Shown here: positions 32,952 through 45,141 of the stretch, one piece after another
Numbering within the stretch: position 1 is the first letter of the stretch
Layout: the number at the start of each line of letters is the position of its first letter
Source: Puccinellia tenuiflora
Lineage: Eukaryota; Streptophyta; Magnoliopsida; Poales; Poaceae
Length of the DNA stretch: 64,000 nt
Assembly (NCBI GenBank): GCA_012064385.1
Contig: QRDG01000415.1
Coordinates: forward strand, 3,275,931 to 3,339,930
Reading direction: 5' to 3'
Position numbers and translations under genes: made by a program
Notes under the pieces: model-generated
What the model was told of the DNA's origin: nothing
The model's input: the letters and a program-made list of their open reading frames with translations, nothing else
Database searches by the model: none

Positions 32952-33459
32952 CTTAGGAAGAGGTCTCGGGTTCGAACACTGATGGCCCACATTTTTTTGC
33001 TTATTTTGTGCGTGCTCGCAGGCCTCCTCGTACACATCTGATCAATTTTTTCCTCAGACACACCATGGATCGAAACAGCAGTACTATACATTATAAGAAC
33101 CTAAAGCTTTACACTAGTCTCCCCTCTTTACGCATACCCGAACCATCATATATTGATGGTAAGTACCAGGCTCGAATGTACAACATGAGAAACTACTGAA
33201 ACATATCAGTATGCTTAGGAATGTACAGTTATAGGTTATGTGTTGTAATCTACAGGGGGCATTGTACAGTACGAAACAACACTTATAAAGAATAGTGGCA
33301 TCCCGTTAACGGGGGAGACAAGGCGACTTGTGCTTTAGTTCAGTTATACGGTTTTACTGAAATAAGCAGTTAAAATAGCACTAGGTAGCATAATTACATC
33401 CAGGAAAATAAACTTGAACTACGCATCATAAGATAACACAAACTTGAAGATCTTAAAGT
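32952..33459. other. Spacer between element A and the FAR1-like relic
   Basis: No gene seen. A GGTTCGAAC motif like a tRNA B box occurs near 32969, followed by a T run, which could be a short-element remnant. The right half is probably 3' untranslated sequence of the FAR1-like gene. Confidence 0.4.
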
Positions 33460-36400
33460 CTATCTAAAGACGTCAAACATAGAAGATTTCTTAGTAGTTT
33501 TCTTCGGCGGTGGCCTTGGCTCAGGTTGTCTCTTTGGCCAACAGCAGCCAGCCTTTGCTTCTCTTCTTCAGCTTCAGCAGCCATTCTCCTCGCGTATGCA
33601 ATCTCCAGTCTAGCAGTCTCTTGCTCCTCAGCTCTTGCTTCAGCAAAATGCGTTTATCTTCTTCTCTTGCTGCAGAAGTATTATTTTTTCGTTGTTCTTC
33701 TTCTGCAGCTTCCAGCCTCTTTAATACCTCTCTTTCTGCAGCAGCTTGTTTCTTCTGTAATTCGATCTTTGCTTTCTTCTTGCTTCATTTTTTGCTGCAA
33801 CTGACCTGTGTACATCTGCTATTATTTGTTTTGTCATAGCACGAGCTTTCTTGTTTATTGCAGCCTGCTCCTCCTTCGTAGCAGTCCAATCTTCATCAAT
33901 CTCTTTTCTCTTCCTTCCTGTTTTGAGGGTTTCTTTCTGACTGCACTTCGCAGAGCCTTGCCTGGAACAATTGATATACATCAATAGGATACCAACATAG
34001 ACGTGAACGACTAACATCGGATATAATAATTGGAAAAACTAACTAAAATAATACCAAGAAATTCAGCATGTTAACTAAACATTGCACGTGTAACCCACGT
34101 CTCCATTTTCAAAAACAAAGATTTTTTAAATATTAAGTTTAAAATTTGAGGCATCATTTGCTCATGGAAGAGGACAAGAAGTACTCTCAAGTAGGGATGC
34201 CATCTTTTTAGATCAGGATACACCGTGGAGAGGAATTTAAACATGAGAACTTAACTGGAATTTAAAAATGAGTTTTATGATATTTATTGGTAATAATCAA
34301 CATGAAAGAAAAATCTAACTGGAATATGTTTGTGATCTAATCATTAGTAGTTACTATTTGTAGTACTGGAACAAAACTCATAAAATGCAGAAAGCAACAA
34401 TCCAGGTCACAGATCCATGACACATGCTTGTGACCAGCAACCATTTACAAACTGTGACTCCTATAGCAAGAAAACCATTTAGTTTTTTTTCTGATCAGAC
34501 CTGGAACAATATTGTATGTTAAAATACTCACTTCTTTCGTTTTGTCTTATGTCCACAAACTTCCTCTTCATCCTCCAATGATCTTTTGCTACCCCTTATC
34601 ACCTTAGCATCTTTTCCAGACCTGCGTGCATAATATTCGATTTACAACGATGCACCAAAAGCGGAAGGACAAAAAAGTCATGAAAATGGGAACACTGACT
34701 TATGTGATTTTCTCTCCTTCGTGGGTTCTTCTTCAGAAGTGGGTTCTTCTGATTTTGGTTCTTCTTCTGAATCCTCATCTTTCTTAGTCCACCTGTATGT
34801 GCCCTTTGCCTTCCTAACACCTTTCCTGCCATAATTAAATCAAAATCCAGTTAACAGTTTCCCAAAATTTTAAACTAAAATGTGCACAAATAAACATTTA
34901 AAGCATGTACACTAACCATTGTTTGTCCCTGGCCTTCTCGCGGATCGTCTTTAACCTCTTGTTAGATTCTTTGGTACTGGGCTTGCCTTTTGGAATTATT
35001 GTGACTGGGTCCTGGATTTCTTCGGTGCATCTTTGGCGAGCAGAAGAGTACTAGTCCGGCAAAGGAGCAAATGTTTTCGGCTCTTTGCCACTACCCATCC
35101 GTTCAATCCTATCCACCATATTCCTTCGGTACTCCATCAACTTTTTGGTCTCCTCCGTGCAACCTGCGGATGTGAATAAAGCTTCACTAGCCATCTGGCG
35201 GAGTTGATGGTACGTATCCATGTGCTCCGACCATACATGAATATTCACAGTCCTGGTATACCCGTACGCTATCTTGGCTTTCATTGTCCATCTGGGCTTA
35301 ACACAAAAATTTTAAATTTCGCGTAAGCCCAATTCGCCATGACGCAAAATATATGGTCGCACGGAATATCCTCGCTTTCCATCTTTCTACATCCACAATT
35401 TGCAGATTCCATCTTATGTCCATTGAGCACACAAGTCACTTGATATTTCATATCCAGAGAGTCTGTGCGAGATACCACATAGGTTATCATACCAGCAGCA
35501 CACACCTCCTCAGCACCCGCCATTTTGATACTCTGTCAATCTGTCCTCTTACCTTTGTGAACATAACAGGAGTATAAATAGTAGAGGCATGTATCTCCGG
35601 TGGGAGTGCCGTCAGTTTAGTGAAGGGTATGGTATGTGAGGCTACTGCATCTAATGCTGCTTCATTTTATGCAGAATCGACACACAGTGCTCAACATGCT
35701 GCAACAAATCAACAAGTTTCATTCTCCTGTTCAGGTGCACATGAAGCCTTGAGTTGAGGGACTCGCTTCTCTAGTTACTCTGCATCCCTAGGAAATATCT
35801 TCCCTTTGTGTAGGACGCAGCCCACTTCTTTCTCAGTTCATACATCCTCATAACCCATGCATCAGCTTTTTTCTTTTTTCCTCTTTCTTGTTGGGCTTTT
35901 TTTCCCTTGTCTTTTTTCCCTTTTGCTGGTTCTCTTCAACTTCTTTGACTTTCCACTTCACATTAAACTCTATCCAACGTCTCTCAAAATCCTCTACATC
36001 CCAACGACGGTAAATTAATCTTCTAAATTCCTTGCGTTTCTCCTTCTTCAGGTACATCGTCATGTTCTCCTCGATATGCCAGCTGCACAAACGATGATCT
36101 GTGTCCGGCCAGACAGATTTAATTGCTGCAGCCATCGCATGGTCCCCATCTGTGATTGCTGAAATAGGATGCTTCTGGCTCATTGCCTCTAAGATACCTA
36201 AGAAGCCACTCATAAGATTCAGTTGTCTCATCTGACACAATACCGACCCCGTACACACTGTGCTGCGGTGATGGTTCAGCCAACAAAGGGGACAAACGGA
36301 AGCCTATACTTGTTAGACCGGTAGTACTGTCGAACACCACCACACCTCCAAAGGCATGATAGTCAATCCTGGATTGTGAATCAGCCCAGAATACATTCTG

Positions 36401-37168
36401 CAAATGTCCTTCGCTGTCTTTGGTGTATCTGAAAAAAAATTCTAGGTCCTTTTAGTCTGTGCATGCATATAGCTGAGCAAATACTTAGCATCATTGCCCT
36501 CTATTTTTGTCTTCTTCTCGTATGAAACATGGTTATAAAGGTCCCTCCCTATCCATCCGAGCTTATCTGGACCTCCAGCACCACTCTCCATCACATTTAC
36601 TACGTGATGTGTTCAAAGTCCACTGACAGAGTACTGAATGACATCCGCCTTCTGTGCATTTGTTAGCTTACGATGAGATGATAAGTGATGAGTCAGGTCA
36701 GGATGGAGGTACAGATGGTTATGTTTATGCACAAAATCCTTGACAATCAACATACCAGTGCTTTTTTGGAGCTCAACCTGTAATAGAGCGGGACATCCAC
36801 ATCGAGATAGGGCCTTGGTGTTCTTTTTCGGTCAGGCCTGTCAAAGTGCTTCGGGTCCCGATGTCCTTGTTTGCAACACTTGTATGTCCGCCGGTATGCA
36901 TTTCTTTGGAACCCTTATACTTCAGAGCATCCTTTCTAACACCAAAACCTTTTGTTCTAGCATAACCTAGATAGAACTTGTAGGCTTCATTCTCACTGTT
37001 GAAAGTCTTATGGATGATTTCTTTGCACTCCATATAGTCATCTATGTCTGTGCCTTTAGCATTCAGATTTTTATCATCCTTCTCCTTATCATCGATATTC
37101 TTTTCTTCCTTGTCATTATCAGCCACATCTTCAGCAGATATGTGTTCATCCCTTTCTTCAGCAGCCAT
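33460..37168 (-). pseudogene. FAR1-related / MULE-transposase-like gene, decayed
   Basis: FAR1-related proteins descend from Mutator-like transposases and act as transcription factors in plants. On the minus strand I see the FAR1 DNA-binding region (NSENEAYKFYLGYARTKGFGVRK, about 37010-36940, with its zinc-binding part in another frame), the MULE core (NVFWADSQSRIDYHAFGGVVVFDSTT, then ISAITDGDHAMAAAIKSVWPDTDHRLCSWHI), and a SWIM zinc finger (CGCRKMESEDIPCDHIF, about 35400). Three C-terminal exons with GT-AG borders follow (about 34824-34700, 34619-34530, 33962-33460). Several frameshifts and stops (for example near 36628 and 35789) disable it. It could be a MULE transposon ORF or a host gene copy. 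I found no terminal inverted repeats. Confidence 0.85.
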
Positions 37169-37668
37169 GTACTTTCACCCTTGTCTTTATCAGGCCTGTC
37201 TTCAGTTGCATGTCTTCAGCGGCCATAACCTTCTGCTGCCAACAAAAAATGCATATACCATGTTACATATGCAGGCCGCAAAAGATAATAATGCAACGGT
37301 CTAAGCAAGTAACAAACAAATTGTTTTTCAACTCGGTTCCATAACTTTTTGATAATTGAGATGCATAATCAATCAGCCATGTGGCCATATAAATTATCCC
37401 CAAATGAAGCTAAGGAAAACCTCACCTAGGAGTTTCTTTGGCTTACGTAGCGGTATGAACTTGGTACCGATGGCTAATGCAATCTCCCGACTAAATATAA
37501 ATCCTCTCCCCTCAATCCCTGAATAATAAAAGCAAACAGGTCAGAACAATGCTCCAGCTACATCTTTATATCAAACTTTTAGGTACTCTAATATACTTTA
37601 ACTTATACATGAGGCTTAAATTCAAAAAAATTAACTTATACATGAGGCTCAATCTGAACCAAGCAAGA
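37169..37668. other. Upstream region of the FAR1-like relic
   Basis: No coding sequence seen. A 19-base direct repeat, TTAACTTATACATGAGGCT, occurs near 37599 and 37631. It ends at element C's LTR without a matching target duplication. Confidence 0.45.
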
Positions 37669-38185
37669 TGTTGGGGTTATGCCGAACAGGTACCTTCACG
37701 AAGGAGACTAAAGCCAGTGTACCAGGGTGGCCCATAGTGATGGTAAGCCGAATTCCGGCTTACCGGGCGGCCCAGTGTGATGAAGTGCAGGAGGCCCATC
37801 CGACTAAGGAAGGTTCCAGAAATCGGCCCGCATTGAGGATGACTTGTCCCACAAGGCGGAGCCCAAGCCGGATTAGAGTAGAACTCTGTGACTTAGTCGG
37901 TTAGGTTTCCTCCTGTAAGCCCTAGGTCCGAACGCCTTTATAAGCCGGCCTACGGGACGCCTTAGGGCATACTTTCAGAAGCTCTAGACACCTTTCATTG
38001 TAATCGGCGCATATTGCCTTATAGTGAATTATAGCAGCACGTAGGGTTTCGCCACCGTTGCGAGATCCGAAGCTGGGTAAACCCTTTCTCATCTCGTCGC
38101 CGGAACACCCCACGTCTCCAAAACCCCTCTCTCTACCTAGCTCAATGGCACCCCTGCCGCGGCTAGATTCGACAATACCACGACA
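37669..38185 (+). repeat. 5' LTR of element C
   Basis: 517 bases, TGTTGGGG to ACGACA, nearly identical to 48839-49356. Confidence 0.92.
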
Positions 38186-38187
38186 GT

Positions 38188-38205
38188 TGGCGCCCACCGT
38201 GGGGC
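38188..38205 (+). promoter_or_regulatory. Primer binding site of element C
   Basis: TGGCGCCCACCGTGGGGC follows two bases after the LTR. It differs from the Asp-tRNA site of A, B and E; I cannot name the tRNA with certainty. Confidence 0.7.
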
Positions 38206-41100
38206 AAGAGATGTCCGGGTTTCGTTCCGTCCGGGATCTACGGGCGGAGTCGGCGATACCATCGCGGTCGGCTTGGTGAGCTACTTTGATGAGACAGGAG
38301 CTGGCCACGTCTTGAACGGCAGCTTTTGGACGCCGGCAAAGGAGGATCCCGCCGGCTGGTCCACGGTCTCTGTTGGCGGCTTCGACATCTTCGTCGGCTT
38401 CACCGCTCAGGCTTTGGACGATCTCGGCTTCACCTCGAGCATGCCCGCCACCCACCCTACCAACTTCGACGAGGGATCGGATCTGGACTCTGAGGAGATT
38501 GCCGACTAGATCTGCTTTCGATGCTGATGATGAAGATTTGAAGACGACGCAAGTTCCAACATGGTGGCGCCGGACTTCCACTTTGTTGGCATCTTAGGAG
38601 AATCCGGCTCTAACGAGACGATGACAGAACCTGAGTCTATCCTTCCTGCTTTGCAGGCCGGGGCTGACTCAGAAGCCGGATCAGGGGACACTGCTATGGA
38701 GCAGGACCTCGAATCTGAAGGAGAATCCGACGATTTTAGTCGGAAAGTTGCATCCTGCTTAGGACGCCCTGCCGAGGTCTTGATGCGTGATGTCTCTGGT
38801 CCTAAGGACGACCCCAACACCTCGAAAACTGCCAATGGCGAAGAAAGAACTCCAGAAGCCAAAATCAAAAGGTGGACTTTGTGCCACCGCTGGCTCCAAT
38901 GAAGGGAACTGGTAGATTGCCGGCTGCAGGAGACGACATTGACGCTACGGCTGGCGAAGCAGCAGAGAAGGAGAACAAAGAAGGATGGCAAAGTACAAGC
39001 AACTGCTAACTCCACTTCCTCCTAACGCATCGCTAACCGACATTGAAAAGCCGTGCCAAGCTGGAAGAGCGTGCAGCCCAGATAGCGGAGCGCGAAGTTG
39101 AGATCACAAACAAGGAAACGGAGTTCATCCGGAAGCAGAGAGAAAAGGGGGCCGATGATGTTTTCCGTCCGGCTCGCGACAAGAATCTGCATAAGAGGTT
39201 GGATTTCCACAGCAAGTGGGAAGCCGACCATGTTAATTCAGTCTGGAGAAAGTACCACCACCGACGTGACCGGTGACTAATTTGTGTTACTTCAACACCC
39301 AGCCAAAAACATGGAGGCCCCAGGAGGTCATGTTCACAAATCGTTGGACCGTGACGCTCGCCTCAAATATTCGGCTTATCTACTGGAGGTTGCACAACAG
39401 CAGCAAAACGACTCGCAAGTAAAGTCTGGACGGTTTTTGACGACTCTCATCTTTGCAACTCGACGGCCAAGAAGCCAATGGCTGCTGCACCTGCAGACCA
39501 GACGATGACCCAGCCGGCTCAAGCAGCCACACAAAGCGGCGACAAGGACCCAAGGACAAGCAACCTAGAGGCGGAATCCCGGACAGGTTCTTCACGCCAT
39601 CGTGAGGCGGTCGAAGCCGGGAAGAGCATCAGAGCAGGGAGCGAAAGGAGGACCCTCGCAAGGAAAAGGCACCCATCCCGTCAAGAGCGACGACGTGAGG
39701 GGGAAAATCCACCCCGAAAGGAGGGTAACAGAGAACACATGCCACCTCCACCGCCGCCTCACGCGCAAAGAGGGAGATAACCCCTCCAAGTACATACCCC
39801 CTCCACGATGGCAAAGGACTCCAAGCCCCCCGCGTAACGCGAGTCGGGTGAGCCAAAGCCGTCACAGGAAGAACCAAGGCAAGGAAAGTCGGTTGATAAA
39901 CCGCCATCAGCCAATGATGTTCGAAGCCTAATCGAGGAGGGAAGTCGGCCAGAGATGCCCAATACCTCGGCCCCAAGTGTTTTGGCAGAACAATCGAGAG
40001 AAATACTACCTCCCACTTTGTCGAACGTAATAAAGATGGTGGAGAAGTACAGTGGTACGGCTAATCCTGAGACCTGGCTCTCAGATTACGTCAGTGCCTG
40101 CGACATATATCAAGGCAGCGCCACTCCGCAGTACGATTTTTGCCCCTGATGTTAACCGGGACGGCACGTATGTGGATTGAAGTTTGCCGAAAGGACAGTT
40201 CATACCTGGAGTGACATGAAGCGCGTCTTTATTCAGCACTTCCAGGCACATATAAGCGCCCAAAGTCGATTTTCACTTGCAATGGTGTGTGGAGCAAAAG
40301 AACGAGTCTAGCCGTGAGTTGTCTCACGATGGAGTGAAATCAAAAACGCTTGCAAAGGCGTCTCAGAAACTCAGGCGATCCATGCCTTCAAGCAATCTCT
40401 TAGGAAAGGGACAACTTTTCGCTTCATGATCTATAGCGACGAGTCGGAAACTTTGGGGGGCTTGCTCGCTTGTGCTAACAAGTACGCCGCTGCTGACAAT
40501 GAAACCCGCCGACGCGAGTCCGGGAAAAAGAAAGTTGAAGACCAAGCCGGCCCTTCTCACGAGGTTTGCCGCCTTTGGTAAGGGTGGCTCAAGCAATAGC
40601 AAGTGGCAGGGCAAGAAGCCGGCAAACAACCAATCATCCCGACCGAGGCGGTGAAGTATGACGACATCAAGCACAACCCCTGTGTACATCATCTGAGGCC
40701 GATGGAACGAGCTCCCACACGCTCCAGCAATGTCACATCAATCGGGACATTGCCAAGATCCCAAAGCCGGCAAGTCAAGGAACAAGCGCAAGTCCAGGAA
40801 GGACGACAAAGAAAAGGAGGACGCTGCTTCAGAGTCGGATGACGCAGCCTCCAAAGACGGAAAAGGCAGTAAATTTCCTAAGCATGCCGAGAGTCATCGT
40901 CAATCTGGCACAGATTCCTCTCGCAAAGAAAAGGCAGCTTGGAGAACTCAATGCTACGGTACCTGCAGTTCCTCAATACTTGGATTGGTCCGACACCTCA
41001 TCACATGGGATCGTAGCGATCACCCGGACAGAGTTCCTTCAACACACACCTACGCTTTGGTCGTCAGCCCTATAGTCGAAAAATACAAGTTGACAAAGGT
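38206..41100 (+). pseudogene. gag region of element C, badly decayed
   Basis: Gag-like pieces appear in all three forward frames, separated by stops. A charged coiled-coil-like piece (KLEERAAQIAEREVEITNKETEFI) lies at about 39050-39130. A capsid start-like piece (SNVIKMVEKYSGTANPETWLSDYVSACDIY) lies at about 40020-40115, followed by a short match to TARMWIEVC near 40165. A Cys/His cluster near 40675-40740 may be a ruined zinc knuckle. No intact Gag can be made from this copy. Confidence 0.75.
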
Positions 41101-41617
41101 GCTTATGGACGGTGGGGAGTAGCATCAACATACTCTACGCCGCAACATTGAAGAGAATGCGTCTCTCCGAGTCACAACTCAGCCACAGCAATGTGAAGTT
41201 TTCATGGGATTGTGCCGGGACGACAAGCCTCCTCTATTTTGAGGTGTTCCCTTTAAAAGTGCATACCATGCAATCTTTGGACGTCCGGCTTTCGCCAAAT
41301 TCATGGCTCGGCCCTGCTACATCTATAGCAAGCTGAAAATGCCGGGACCCAATGGGATCATCACAGTCAAAGGAGACTTCAAGAAAGCCAAGGAGTGTGA
41401 GGCCGCCAATGCCGTCCATGCTGAAGAAGAAATCTGCAAGGAAGAGTTGGAGGATCTCAAGAAGACAATGGGTCCCGATGAGATGCCGGCAACTGAAAAG
41501 CCGTCCTCTAAGGTTGACTCGAGCTTCAAGCCAAAGGATGACACCAAGAAAATCAAGCTCTCAAAGGATGATCCGACAAAGGAGGCCATCATCGGTGCCG
41601 GTCTCGACGACAAATAG
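41101..41617 (+). pseudogene. Aspartic protease and linker of element C
   Basis: The catalytic region reads LMDGG and, after a frame change at about 41118, GSSINILYAATLKRM. A FGRPAFAKFMA-like stretch near 41277-41310 supports a retroviral-type protease. A Lys- and Glu-rich linker follows to a stop at 41615-41617, then EGELVKFLRENRDIFAWSPSDMPG, which normally begins the RT region. Confidence 0.75.
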
Positions 41618-43052
41618 GAAGGCGAGCTCGTCAAGTTTCTCCGTGAGAACCGGGATATCTTTGCTTGGTCACCATCCGACATGCCAGGTGTCCCGAGGAA
41701 ACTTGCCGAGCACTCCTTAAAAGTCAACAAGGACGCTAAGCCGGTCAAACAAGGCCTCCGCCGGCTCGGAACTGAGAAGCGCAAGGCGGTTGGAAAAGAG
41801 ATCTAAGGCTCACCGCCGCCAAATTCATCCGTGAAGTTGTCCACACTGATTGGTTGGCAAATCCCGTGCTTGTTCCAAAGAAAAACACCTCTGAGCTACG
41901 TATGTGCATTGATTTCACTGGCTTAAACAAAGCCTGCCCTAAGGATCCGTTCGCCTTACCGCGTATCGATCAGGTCATTGATTCAACTGCCGGCTCAGAG
42001 ATGCTATGTTTTCTGGACGCTTATTCGGGTTACCATCAGATTAAGATGAAGGAGTCAGATCAAGTCAAGACATCCTTCACCACGCCATATGGCAATTACT
42101 GCTATGTCACAATGCCTTTCGGCTTAAAGAACGCCGGTGCTACTTACCAAAGGTGTATGCAGCGGTGTTTGGACAAGCAAATTGGCAATGTTCACGTCTA
42201 CGTTGACACATAGCGGTCATGTCGAAGAAGCGTGGCGATCTTATCGCCGATCTGTCGGAAACCTTTGCAAATCTAAGGGAGTACCAGATGAAGCTTAATC
42301 CGGCAAAATGCGTCTTCGGAGTACCCGCAGGCAAGCTTCTGGGCTTCATTGTTTCTCAAAGAGGAATTGAAGTTAACCCGGAAAAGATAAAGGCGATTCA
42401 GAACATCGAGAGGCCGACTTGTCTAAAGGACATACAGCGGCTTACGGGTTCCGCCGCGGCTGTAAGCCGATTCATTAGCCGGCTTGGTGACAAAGCATTG
42501 CCATTATACAAGCTCCTCAAGAAGTCGGACAATTTTGTTTGGACAGAGGAAGCAGAGGCAGCTTTGGCACAGCTGAAGTATACATTGACGCATGCTCCAA
42601 TCTTAGCAGCTCCGAGGGAAAAAGAGCCGCTTCTCCTCTACATGTCGGCCACGAATTTCGTGATAAGTGCCGTCATTGTAGTGGAGCGCCTGGAGGAAGG
42701 GAAGCAATGGCCGGATCAGCGCCCTGTCTATTTCATTAGCGAGGTGTTCTCAGATTCAAAGCAACGCTACCCTCACTACCAGAAGTTAGCCTATGGTGTA
42801 TTCTTTGCCGCCAGAAAGCTACGGCATTACTTCCAGGATCACACAATCACGGTGGTCAGCAAAGCTCCATTAAAGGACATCATCAACAATGCCGACGCAA
42901 CGGGCCGAGTCGCCAAATGGGGCATCGAGCTAGCAGCCTTTGACATCCAGTATAAGCCGAGGACCGCCATCAAATCTCAAGTTCTAGCCGACTTTGTTGC
43001 GGACTGGACAGAGGCGATGGAGAGCACACCTTTGCCGGATTCTCAATACTAG
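41618..43052 (+). pseudogene. Reverse transcriptase and RNase H of element C
   Basis: RT blocks in order: NPVLVPKKNTSELRMCIDF, LNKACPKDPFALPRIDQVID, CFLDAYSGYHQIKM, and MPFGLKNAGATYQRCM. The frame breaks at about 42206-42213, inside the catalytic Tyr-Val-Asp-Asp box, where a one-base loss produces a TAG. The downstream thumb and connection regions (KLNPAKCVFGVPAGKLLGFIVS) and a first RNase H-like region (LLYMSATNFVISAVIV ... YFISEVFSDSKQRYPHYQKLAY) are open to 43052. The Asp at the usual first RNase H position reads Met-Ser-Ala, as is common where a second RNase H is present. Confidence 0.88.
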
Positions 43053-43055
43053 ATA

Positions 43056-43430
43056 ATGCACTTTGATGGCTCAAAGATGAAGGAAGGCTCGGGGGCTGGA
43101 GTAGTGCTAAAGTCGCCTAAGGGTGACAAGCTCAGTTATGTCCTCCGAATCCACTTCAACGCCACCAACAATGTAGCAGAGTATGAGGCTCTCCTCCATG
43201 GCCTTCATATGGCTAAGGAGTTGGGAGTGAAGCGCATCCTCTGCTATGGCGACTCGGATCTTGTTGTACAGCAACTTGATGGATGCTGGGACACGAAAAG
43301 TCCCACAATGGCGGAATACAGGAGAACAGTCGACGAATTCGGCAGATGCTTTGCCGGCTTAGAGGTCCGACATATCTCCCGAGATGACAATGAAGCTGCT
43401 GACGCCTTGGCCAGAATAGGCTCCAGGCAA
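43056..43430 (+). pseudogene. Second RNase H (archaeal type) of element C
   Basis: HFDGSKMKEGSGAGVVL, NNVAEYEALLHGL, CYGDSDLVVQQ and SRDDNEAADALARIG carry the four acidic residues of an active RNase H fold. A second, archaeal-like RNase H between the first RNase H and integrase is a known feature of Tat-lineage elements. The frame is open and leads without a stop into the integrase linker and then the N gap. One stop at 43050-43052 separates it from the RT frame. Confidence 0.85.
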
Positions 43431-43519
43431 AAGGCAGTGCCCCCAGATGTATTTCTCCACCATCTACATAAGCCGTCCATCAAAGGCGGCGACGAAGATT
43501 ATCCCTTGTCGGCAGAATC

Positions 43520-44604
43520 AGTTCAAGTGTGCTTGGTAACCCCAGATTGGACCACGCCTTACATTGATTTCCTGATTAATAAGAAACTGCCCAAGGACGA
43601 CGAGGTGTTGAGCCGTCAAATTGAGCGCCGAGCAAAGGCGTACACGATTATTGACGGACAACTTTACAAACGGNNNNNNNNNNNNNNNNNNNNNNNNNNN
43701 NNNNNNNNNNNNNNNNNNNNNNNNNNNNNNNNNNNNNNNNNNNNNNNNNNNNNNNNNNNNNNNNNNNNNNNNNNNNNNNNNNNNNNNNNNNNNNNNNNNN
43801 NNNNNNNNNNNNNNNNNNNNNNNNNNNNNNNNNNNNNNNNNNNNNNNNNNNNNNNNNNNNNNNNNNNNNNNNNNNNNNNNNNNNNNNNNNNNNNNNNNNN
43901 NNNNNNNNNNNNNNNNNNNNNNNNNNNNNNNNNNNNNNNNNNNNNNNNNNNNNNNNNNNNNNNNNNNNNNNNNNNNNNNNNNNNNNNNNNNNNNNNNNNN
44001 NNNNNNNNNNNNNNNNNNNNNNNNNNNNNNNNNNNNNNNNNNNNNNNNNNNNNNNNNNNNNNNNNNNNNNNNNNNNNNNNNNNNNNNNNNNNNNNNNNNN
44101 NNNNNNNNNNNNNNNNNNNNNNNNNNNNNNNNNNNNNNNNNNNNNNNNNNNNNNNNNNNNNNNNNNNNNNNNNNNNNNNNNNNNNNNNNNNNNNNNNNNN
44201 NNNNNNNNNNNNNNNNNNNNNNNNNNNNNNNNNNNNNNNNNNNNNNNNNNNNNNNNNNNNNNNNNNNNNNNNNNNNNNNNNNNNNNNNNNNNNNNNNNNN
44301 NNNNNNNNNNNNNNNNNNNNNNNNNNNNNNNNNNNNNNNNNNNNNNNNNNNNNNNNNNNNNNNNNNNNNNNNNNNNNNNNNNNNNNNNNNNNNNNNNNNN
44401 NNNNNNNNNNNNNTCTCCTCAATGGGAAGGACCTTCATTATCAGCAAAGTTCTAAAAAACGGGTCATATTATCTCCTCGACTTAAGGGATTCAAAGAAAG
44501 ATCCCAGGAAGAAATGTCATAAGAGGAAAAGGCATGTAGATGACGACTTAGATGAGATGAAACGTCCGTGGAATATCGCTCAGCTACGTCCTTTTTACAC
44601 TTAG
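43520..44604 (+). pseudogene. Integrase of element C, mostly inside the gap
   Basis: The N-terminal approach is readable before the gap (SRQIERRAKAYTIIDGQLYKR). After the gap come the C-terminal block FIISKVLKNGSYYLLDLRD and the usual ending WNIAQLRPFYT with a stop at 44602-44604. The zinc-binding and DDE residues fall in the unsequenced stretch. The gap of 740 bases is shorter than the roughly 1.1-1.2 kb I would expect between these two points. Confidence 0.75.
43674..44413. other. Assembly gap (740 N)
   Basis: A run of N inside element C's integrase. Nothing can be said of its content. Confidence 0.99.
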
Positions 44605-45141
44605 CAAATTCTATTGTAACCATGTCAATGTGATCATGAAATAAAAATTGGCTTCTCTCATGTGAAATTCGAGAATCTGTACCATCCTTTATTTCCCAAT
44701 GATCTTATTGCTATCATCTGTTTACCCAAAATTTCCTGTGTTGCTTGTTGGTAAACTATCTTTCATGTTGAATCCGCCTTAAGGTGATGAAAAAACAACG
44801 TTTTGCCAAATTAATGTTTGTCTGATAGCTTTTTGCGCCGGGTTGCTTCAAAGCGTTTCGGCACCGAAAGGCGGCACTTGTTCTGGGTCTAAACAGATTG
44901 GTCGCTACGTACCCTGTTACTCAGCAAGTTTGCTTCGCAATAGGTTTGCCGGCGCTTAAAGGCTAAGGTGTCAAGGCCAGAATAAGCTGAGGCATAAAAA
45001 TTGCAAATTGTGCAAATATAGATAAGCTGAATTAACACGGCAAAAGACTTAGTTGTTTACAAGCATTCCATATTGTTTGAACAGCTTTCCATCTTAATAT
45101 TTACATTTTCAGGAAGGCCGGCTCAAAGGAGCAAGTTCGGC
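44605..45141. other. Spacer between pol and the antisense gene of element C
   Basis: No gene seen. It probably holds the 3' ends of two convergent transcripts. Confidence 0.5.

Noticed and set aside
32952..33000. tRNA-like B box with T run as a SINE
   Set aside because: Only one box is clear, no A box at the right distance, and sequence left of element A reads as dynamin C-terminus.
37010..37304. Plus-strand hydrophobic frames opposite the FAR1-like gene
   Set aside because: They are complements of the acidic/Lys-rich N-terminus of the minus-strand gene.
43621..44604. Alternative frames spanning the N gap
   Set aside because: They exist only because N is not read as stop; only the integrase ends on either side are supported.
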